This document shows, in pieces, positions 57,046-64,000 of a stretch of DNA of 64,000 bases. Source of the stretch: Chloranthus sessilifolius (Eukaryota > Streptophyta > Magnoliopsida > Chloranthales > Chloranthaceae); contig CM037588.1 of assembly GCA_021018995.1 (NCBI GenBank), positions 151,113,725 to 151,177,724 of the forward strand, written 5' to 3'. Made by a program: the position numbers and the translations under genes. Under the pieces are notes generated by a model, which saw nothing but the letters and a program-made list of their open reading frames with translations, did no database searches and was not told where the DNA came from. The first letter of the stretch is position 1, and each line of letters opens with the position of its first letter.

Positions 57046-58342
57046 TGATGCAGTAAAAACGTTAAAACCCTAATTATGCAATTTTAAAATCAGTTTGAGA
57101 TTTGATTGAGCAGCAGAGATATAGAAATTAATCCCAAAACATATAAAATATTTAATAACTTTATTAGGGCAATTTAATTGATTCGATTTAGCATTCGTTA
57201 GTATATAAACTTCCCAATCTAGAAAATAGGTCTAAAGATAGACTCTAGTTTCGATCTAGTTTAGGGCACCAAGTGACAATCTCGATGTTGTCTCTTGACT
57301 CCTTGCTGTGATTTGAATAATTTAAGGCCCGAATGGTTTAAATCATTCAAAGGGAATCAACAAATTAGGGTTAGGAATTTAGAAACAAAATCCCAGCAGC
57401 AATATAAAAAAGAAAATATTTCGGGTTTATGAGTTTTCAATAGAAGAAAGAAACTAGGTAAATTACCTTACGATAAGAAAATGATAAGTAGAAAATATAG
57501 AAGATCCAAGGAATCACTCTAAGGAACATAGTTGGCCTCACACCAGATTGCACGTGGAAGAAGAATTGCTCTTCGATTTGAAAGAATCATTCTTTCGGTG
57601 AAAACTCATCTAAAGTTCTCTAAAATTCGCACAAAGCAAAACTCATAAATTTTATTAATCACCAACAATTTTAATATTGTGTTTACAATGCCTTTATATA
57701 GGCTAAGAAACCCTAACTAAATATATAATTCAAAATAAGAAAGTCCTAAAACAAATAAAACTCTAGAACGACAAGTTTTGCCTTAAAACTCGTCTAGCCG
57801 CTAATTTGTTGTACAAAGCAAAACTCATAAATTTTATTAATCACCAACTATTTTAATATTGTGTTTATAATTCCTTTATATAGGCTAAGAAACTTAACTA
57901 AATATATAATTCGAAATAAGAAAGTCCTAAAACAACTAAAACTCTAATTCGAAACAAAACTCGTCTAGCCGCTAATTTGCGGACGAGGCTCACGGATATC
58001 CGTCTGAAGGTTACGGACGTCCGTCATTAATCCTCTATAATGTGCACAAAAACAGAACGGTGTCTAAATCACAGACGTCTTTGGACACGGATGTCCTTAG
58101 TCACGGATGCCCTTGCCTTATTTTTCAAAACACCTTTATTTTACAAAAGTCCATTCTTTGGGCACGGAAGTCCGTTGTATGACGCCTTTTTCTCTCTTTC
58201 CTTTGCTCCCACGTACATGCCTTCCAAGTATTGGGTCTTCTCACACGTCACATGCGTACACATGGGTCTTCGAGGTGTTCCGGAGCTTTGAATCTTCTTC
58301 TTCTGCTTCTTATATACATTGTAGCGTTTGATGTCCCCATCA
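57046..58342 (-). mobile_element. Solo LTR of a gypsy family related to the 1428-9672 array
   Basis: The + strand runs from TGATGCAGTAAAAACG to GATGTCCCCATCA, i.e. TGATG...CATCA on the element strand, like the array LTRs. Flanks tggtg and tgatg are a 5-bp duplication with one mismatch. Blocks CACCAGATTGCA, GTTTACAATGCCTTTATATAGG and TTAATCACCAAC parallel the array LTR (CACCAAACTGCA, GTTTACAAGCCTTTAAATAGG). It has an internal direct duplication of about 180 bp (about 57630-57810 and 57812-57985) and a cluster of ACGGACGTCCGT palindromes (57980-58175). Confidence 0.75.
57980..58175. repeat. ACGGACGTCCGT palindrome cluster in gypsy LTR
   Basis: ACGGATATCCGT, ACGGACGTCCGT, ACAGACGTCTTT, ACGGATGTCCTT, ACGGATGCCC and ACGGAAGTCCGT follow one another within 190 bp, just upstream (in element sense) of the transcribed part of the LTR. 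Confidence 0.8.
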
Positions 58343-59692
58343 TGATGGTTTCTATATGACTATTTAATTTGCAATAAGCTATTTAAAAGTTTAAATATGA
58401 AAAGAATTTATATGCATTCTATTTCTGTTTGAGCAACTTGTCATTTAATTTTTTTTTTGTAAGGATGCCCCTCCACCAATGTAGCTTAACACGTTTGAGG
58501 CCTCACTCTCAAATGCGATGGTCAGGAGATTGGATATGTGAACCATATGGTAATAGGATAAGGATAACATTGATTCAGTAATTAAAGTAATTCTTAATTT
58601 GAGGTAGACACATTGCACTATAGTCTGTAGTCGGCAAGTTTGTAGAATGCAAACTCTTGTAAATTGGATGTCACTGCAATCAGTGTTCTGAGCAGTATCT
58701 AAAAGGTCAAAGCTTCTGGATGAGTCTGTTATTTCATACGCTTGCCACTTACTTGTCCTAGTCATACTTCTGAAGGTTAGAATCAGTGTTAGGGTTTCAA
58801 AGTACATAAGTAGTTTCTTGAGTAGAGGGGTTTTTCAGATTGAAGAAGACCCCTCATTCCCCAAATTGCTTGAGACGCATCTGTTGACAATTAGGGTAAT
58901 GACCCTAATTGCATGAGTTGTGTACCGTAGATTTTAGAAGACAATGACTATGGGGTCATTGAGTGTAGTCCGGTAGCGAGCTTTTTAGGCTTCATGTTAT
59001 GAGGTATGAGTTTAACATTACACTGATCTTTTAAACTCTTTGGATGTACATACTTGCCTCCTGTTTCTTACCTCAAACAATTACTTCGGAAATTGAATTA
59101 TCTAGGAATGCAAATAGCATGCAACCTCCTGATATTTACAAGCAAGGAGTGCAGACTTAATTGGTTCTGCAGTTTTAAAAAGTTGTGAGTGCTTGGTAGG
59201 ACTTCTACCCGCATTAGTAGAGGTCAATACATACTCATGTAGACATCCAACTATTGTCGACACTTACTCATATATCCTTCCCACCGTCAATATTAGCATG
59301 CATCTCCAACTTGTTACTCGAGCATATTATTCCTGCATTGACCTACTTTCCTTCTTAACTGAAAATTGAGGTTTTTATTTGCTAGAGAATTAAAAATCAT
59401 GCCATAATCTGTTGCAGACTCTTGTGTATTGATGCCAAAGCTGTACTTGTTACGGCTGTGCCATGCCCAATAACTATGTACTCAGTAAACAGAATTTCGG
59501 ACCAGGAATGTCAGCTTCCTATGTCTTTTCACATCTCTTGGTTACGTTCTCCTCCTCTTTTTTTTTTTGGTTGCTACATAGGCCCGAGACAGATTTTCCT
59601 TGCATTTGTCCCTTCTTTCTTATTCCCAATTTGAGGAAACTTCTTTCTATACTACTGCCTAGTGCAACTTCATTTCCGTTTCCCGTAGAGCA
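58343..59692 (+). other. Intron 2 of gene B, no other feature
   Basis: AT-rich intron sequence. Open frames at 58445-58807 (-) and 59422-59696 (+) have no recognisable motif and are probably chance. Confidence 0.5.
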
Positions 59693-60254
59693 CTAGTAAA
59701 AATGCAGGTGCGTTGTACATGCTCATGCAAATAAAATCTTAAATTGGATCTTTATTTTTTTCTTTTGAGAATGTATGTAAACAACAAATTTGCGTAGAAT
59801 ATAAATCCAACACAAATCAACCATAACAAAATTCCCTTCGCTAGGAGAGGGTTTTATTGAAAATGGCGGACTTTACACTTCTGGGTATCGCAATTGATTC
59901 CCCGTTAATTACATCAAAATCGAATACCTCTGATTAAAAGCTACTAAAGAAAAGTAAAGTTTAATATCTTCGTCTTCACTGTACGAGATGGACGTGCAGT
60001 ATGCTCTCTTCACTAGAGACTCGGGCAATTTGAAACAAAGGACGTCGGAGATGAGAGCCCCTTCTCCGGATGTTAGGCCCATCCGATTGATAGGCATTGT
60101 CAAATATGAGCATGAGGAGTTTGTGGATGAGTCTCATAATGAATTTATGCTCACTTTTTTGGAAGACGAATTCAAACACCAGATCCATTTTCTGATGTCT
60201 GATCATCTAAAGAATTAGCACTCTTGGTGATGGGGGTATCTAATCACGGGTTGG

Positions 60255-61185
60255 ATAACATCAAATTCCTTAGGATTTGATCATCATAGGTTATTTTGTG
60301 ATGATTTCACCATTAGATCATGTAATGATCTTATAATACGATCATTTGACGTAAAGTTATTGAATCCACCGTTGGATTTGACCAAAATCATGAGATTTGA
60401 TCAATACATAGTAAATCCACCGTTGGATCTTATTATGGTCTTGTATTATGACTGTTTGGCTAAAAATCAACTAGTTCACTGTTAGATTTGACCAAAATCA
60501 AAAGATTTGCTCAACATATAACAAACCCACTGTTGGATCTCGTTACGATTTCATATTATAATCGTCTAACCAAAAGTCGACAAGTCCATCTTTGGATTTA
60601 CCAAAATTACAAGATTTGGTCAGCATGTAATAAATCTATTGTAGGATCTCATTACGATCTCGTATTATGATCGTTTGATTAAAAGTCAACGAGTCCACTA
60701 TTGGATTCTACCAAACTCACAAGATTTGATCAACATGTAATAAATCCACTGTTGAATCTCGTTATGATCTTGTATTATGATCGTTTGACCAAAATTACAA
60801 GATTTGGTCAACATGCACTAAATTCGTCATTGGATCTCGTATTATGATCGTTTGACAAAAAGTCAATAAGTCTACCGTTGGATTTGACCAAAGTCACAAT
60901 ATTTGGTCATGTAATAAATCTACCAGTGTTTCTCGTTACGATTTTGTATTATGATCGTTTGACCAAAATCAATGAGTCCACCGTTGGATTTGACCAAAGT
61001 CATAAGATTTGGCCAACATGTAATAAATCCACCGTTAGATCTCTTATTAAGATCGTTTGATTAAAAGTCAACGAGTCTACCATTGGATTTGACTAAAATC
61101 ACAAGATTTGATCAACATGTAATAAATTGACCATTAGATCTCGTATTATGATCGTTTGACTAAAAGTCAACAAATCCATTGTTGA
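60255..61185. repeat. Tandem repeat of about 110 bp, eight degenerate units
   Basis: Units share CCACCGTTGGATTTGACCAA, then CAAGATTTGGTCAACATG, TAATAAATCC, GGATCTCGTTACGATC, GTATTATGATCGTTTGACC and AAAAGTCAACGAGTC. Starts are near 60370, 60483, 60593, 60703, 60879, 60982 and 61083, with one short unit near 60790. A GATCGT/ACGATC pair recurs in each unit. Confidence 0.85.
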
Positions 61186-61189
61186 AATA

Positions 61190-61800
61190 TTTAACCCATG
61201 CGAGGGTTGCATAAGTGATGGCTTAGCGGGGATACATGGCGAGACATAGCACAGGCGCGGCGAGGATATGGCTTGAGCAAATGCGGCCAAGGCGAGCCAC
61301 GACGAAATACGCATTAATTTTACCATCATAAAAGAATTTTTGATCTCGAGGTTGAGATCTAAACTCTACATTTGAGGGAGTGATGACCGGAATGGCGATG
61401 GAAACTCTAATTCCGAGGTATGATTTAGTTCTGATAAATTTGATGGTTATGACTCGTAGAAGAGTATTTCGGGTGTTGAAGTCCGGAATCATTCTTTAGA
61501 TTAGTAATTGCAACCAATATGAGTATCAGATTTGTGGTTGCAATCCGAGCATACTAAGAGTTAAGCAAGGGATTGTACCCACGTAGCTTAATACCTTCAA
61601 GTACACAAGGAATTGGGTACGTGCCGTAACGCGTAATCCCAAATTGCAACCCTAAATCATACTTAGATAGGATCCGTAACTCTTATCCTAAGTGTACCAC
61701 ATTTAGAAGAGGGCCGTAGCTCTTATCCTAGATGCACCCGTATCAGAGACCGTCCGAATTCAGAATTCCAATATGGATGTATCTCTCTCGTACACTCTAA
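61190..61800. other. Unassigned block inside Helitron 3
   Basis: Less AT-rich than its surroundings, with two copies of a CCGTAACTCTTATCCTA-like unit (61672-61691, 61714-61730). It resembles LTR or captured genomic sequence, but I recognise no coding content. Confidence 0.4.
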
Positions 61801-62044
61801 ATTGAAGTCGATGGAAAAAAGAAGAGGGAACGAAAAGAATTTTGGAGATACCTTAAGGTCTCTTGCAAGAAAATCAAAGTTGGAGAAGTTTTCGGCAGGG
61901 CTCTTGTGTAAGAATTTTCCGATCTCAAATCATAAGAAGAGATATGCTATTTATAGTTTTATGGTTATGGTTGCGGGAAGTTATAATCCTATGGTTTCCG
62001 CAAGAGTTTCATAAAACTCAAGGGTCATAAGGGCTGCATGGGTC

Positions 62045-62440
62045 TTAGCCTTCACGCGGATTGAGAGAAGAATGACCTACGCAGGTGGTTATTTGCTTAA
62101 GCGGAGAAAAGAAGACCAATGTTCGAAGAAGATGACTCACGCATATACCTGTGTGAGCCATTTTGAAAGAGACCCAGACATTGAGCGAAAAATTAAGAGA
62201 GAAAAGAATGAAATGGAAAAGATTGAGATGACCTGTGTGAGTCATATTTCATGAGAAAAAAAGCAAGAGGGGGAAAAGAAAGGAGAAAAAGAACATTGAG
62301 AGAGAAATGAGGAGAGAAAAAGAATGAGACGGCCCACACGTGTGACCTGCGTGAGCCATATTTAGAGAGAAAAAAGAGGACGAGAAAAGAGAGAAAGGGA
62401 TGGCCCATGCAGGGGGTCTGCGTGGGCCGTAAGAGGAGAA
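62045..62440. repeat. Degenerate units with CCTGCGTGAGCC-type inverted motifs
   Basis: Five purine-rich units each contain a short inverted motif: ACCTACGCAGGT, CACGCATATACCTGTGTGAG, CCTGTGTGAGTC, CACACGTGTGACCTGCGTGAGC and CCCATGCAGGGGGTCTGCGTGGGC. Spacing is about 80-100 bp, separated by GAGAGAAAAAG-rich sequence. Confidence 0.65.
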
Positions 62441-62794
62441 AAGTTACAGAAGATAGAGAGAAAAAGAATGGAGAGAAAGGAGGGACAAGTAAGAAAAGAC
62501 ACGTGTCTTCTATTTTCTCTTATCCTTCATCCGGAAGAAAAGATACATTTTTGTGTCTTCTATTTTCTCCAATCATTTATTATATAATATTTGTGTATTC
62601 AGAGATAAGATATCCATAGAACCTGTTGTAGATTTATTATATAATATTTAAAAGACACAAATAATTTGTGTATACTCTCTTCTCTTTTTACATTTACTTT
62701 AGCAGAAATAGACAAAAAACTATTTGTGTCTATAATACAGATTTATATCTGCGACACAAATCTTTTAGGGTTTCTTGCATGAGTTTCTATTTAT

Positions 62795-62796
<2 letters not shown>

Positions 62797-62863
<67 letters not shown>
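62797..62863. repeat. (TA)n microsatellite
   Basis: About 32 TA dinucleotides, with related ATATCTATATCG sequence after it. Confidence 0.95.
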
Positions 62864-62865
<2 letters not shown>

Positions 62866-64000
62866 TTATTTTATCCAAAAAAGGACACAAATAATGTGTG
62901 TATATCTATATCGATATATTTATTCAAGACAAAGACACAAAATTTTTGTGTCTAGAATGTGTGCCAATTATCCTGCAATTAATGAAATATGGTATCTCTA
63001 TTATAAACACGAAAAAATGAAAGTTATACATGCTAGCTTTTAGCAGTGAGAGGTCCACTTCAATAGATCAAGATCTATTAAAGTCAGTGATAGCCGAATA
63101 GCCCATAAATTTTGACAAAATTAAATGTCATTTAAATAGACTCGGTTTCTCTCATATTTACACAAATGTCAATTAATCTAAACAAATGTCTTAAAGATCA
63201 GACCGCCCGTTGAATCAGAGAGGGCATTGGTTCGGTGAGACCGAGTTGGACTGGATCAGTTTAAAATAAATAAATTATTATTTAAACATACATTTAATGT
63301 AATATAAGTTCGAAGTTTAACAAAGAATTCTAATCAAAATCAGTACGGATTAGGTATGTAATATTAATTCTTTGAAGAGTGGGTTTTGGGGAGAGAACAC
63401 CCGGCTCCCTCTTTATATCTCTCCCAAGAGTTTGTTATTAGGTGCTCCAGATATAATGAGTATTGTGGGTGGATCAATCTCTCTACATTAATCTCAAAAT
63501 ATGTGAAAATATTTTGTGAATTTAATTTTAAAATGTTAAAATAATGTTTTAATGGATTAGGGCTCTCAACTGTTTGGGAATCTCTCAAGGTTTGACGAAT
63601 TTTGTAGTGAGAGTTTGGCAAATTCACTGATCTTGCATGCCTAATATAAACTCTTCTGAATGAGGGTTCAGAGTTATCAAATTTTTGAAAGAGGGTAGTT
63701 TTTATGCAATTAACGTTTAGTGTATGTGGATTGGCTTTGAATCGGTGGAGAGACGAGTTTTATCACTTGTATGCCATGCGATTTTTTGAGATGAGTGACA
63801 TGATAGAAATTTTTGGAGATACGTAAGGAAATAAAGTATTAGAATGGGATTGGGATTCTTTTTTTCTATGATTTAAATTTAGGGGTAAATTAAGATCCTA
63901 TTTAGAGGTGTAGATTGTACTGAGGAAGGATAGATTTGTTCCTAAAGTGTGAAAACCCAAAATTGATAGATATATTTCACTTTTAATAGTAGAAAAGATA

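Larger units (their letters stand above)
59693..63998 (-). mobile_element. Non-autonomous Helitron, copy 3, 4.3 kb
   Basis: On the - strand it begins TCTTTTCTACTATTAAAAG at 63998 and ends TGCATTTTTACTAG at 59693, between host A (59692) and T (63999). The 5' end shares its TC..CTACTAT.TAAAAG plan with copies 1 and 2; the interior is different. It contains a tandem array of about 110 bp units (60255-61185), a less AT-rich block (61190-61750), units with CCTGCGTGAGCC palindromes (62045-62440) and a TA microsatellite. No Rep/helicase is seen. The last base pairs of the element almost coincide with the window edge. Confidence 0.72.

Noticed and set aside
59422..59696. Ser/Phe-rich frames in gene B intron 2 as a further exon
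   Set aside because: A possible acceptor (tgttgcag, 59416) exists, but the translation does not resemble the expected VVASIASD-type continuation seen in gene A.
62668..62955. 95-codon open frame (Tyr-Ile repeats)
   Set aside because: It is the translation of the (TA)n microsatellite, with no coding character.

Overview
This is a stretch of flowering-plant nuclear DNA: AT-rich, intron-containing, and almost wholly built of nested transposable elements. The element families are typically plant (SIRE-like Copia, chromodomain Ty3/gypsy, Tat/Ogre-like solo LTRs, Ulp1-carrying MULE, Helitrons, MITEs). I cannot name the species. I see no tRNA, rRNA, CRISPR or bacterial signal.

Host genes are sparse. 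Two fragments of one plant gene family lie on the + strand: the 3' exons of copy A (11295-11980, ending in a tail-anchor membrane segment) and the 5' exons of copy B (54349-56929). The first exon of A would follow directly on the last visible exon of B, so these look like tandem paralogues whose missing halves lie outside the window, or a rearranged gene. Most of the rest sits in their introns or between them.

Layout: 389-9679 is a Mutator-like TIR element (9-bp TSD) whose right end is split by a tandem Ty3/gypsy array (LTR-int-LTR-int-LTR-int-LTR, 1428-9672). 11295-11980 is gene A. 12478-15674 is Helitron 1. 16082-17388 is a solo LTR. 18440-29160 is a second copy of the TIR element, split by a 9.7-kb Copia element (18981-28652). 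29375-29857 is a Harbinger-like MITE. 31703-33060 is a decayed PIF/Harbinger element. 34465-39812 is Helitron 2, carrying an hAT-like element that itself carries a CACTA MITE. 40428-50140 is a full-length MULE with a perfect 9-bp TSD. 51079-52899 is a second solo LTR. 54349-56929 is gene B, with a gypsy solo LTR in its next intron (57046-58342). 59693-63998 is Helitron 3.

The most interesting object is the MULE. It has a single-exon MuDR-type transposase on the - strand and, facing it, a seven-exon gene on the + strand with a DUF1985-like N-terminus, a coiled coil and a C-terminal Ulp1 (C48) protease. Every non-coding compartment longer than about 250 bp holds an array of a 22-bp repeat with the palindromic core TCG-N4-CGA (seven arrays, roughly 80 units). 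This resembles the VANDAL/VANC anti-silencing arrangement of Arabidopsis, but with a different motif and an Ulp1-type partner. Both genes keep their reading frame from end to end and are broken only by nonsense codons (8 and 9), all explicable by C-to-T or G-to-A change.

Two other TE groups in the window also carry clusters of short CG-bearing palindromes: ACGGACGTCCGT in the Copia element and in a gypsy LTR, and TCGATGCATCGA/TCGATTAATCGA in a Tat-like LTR.
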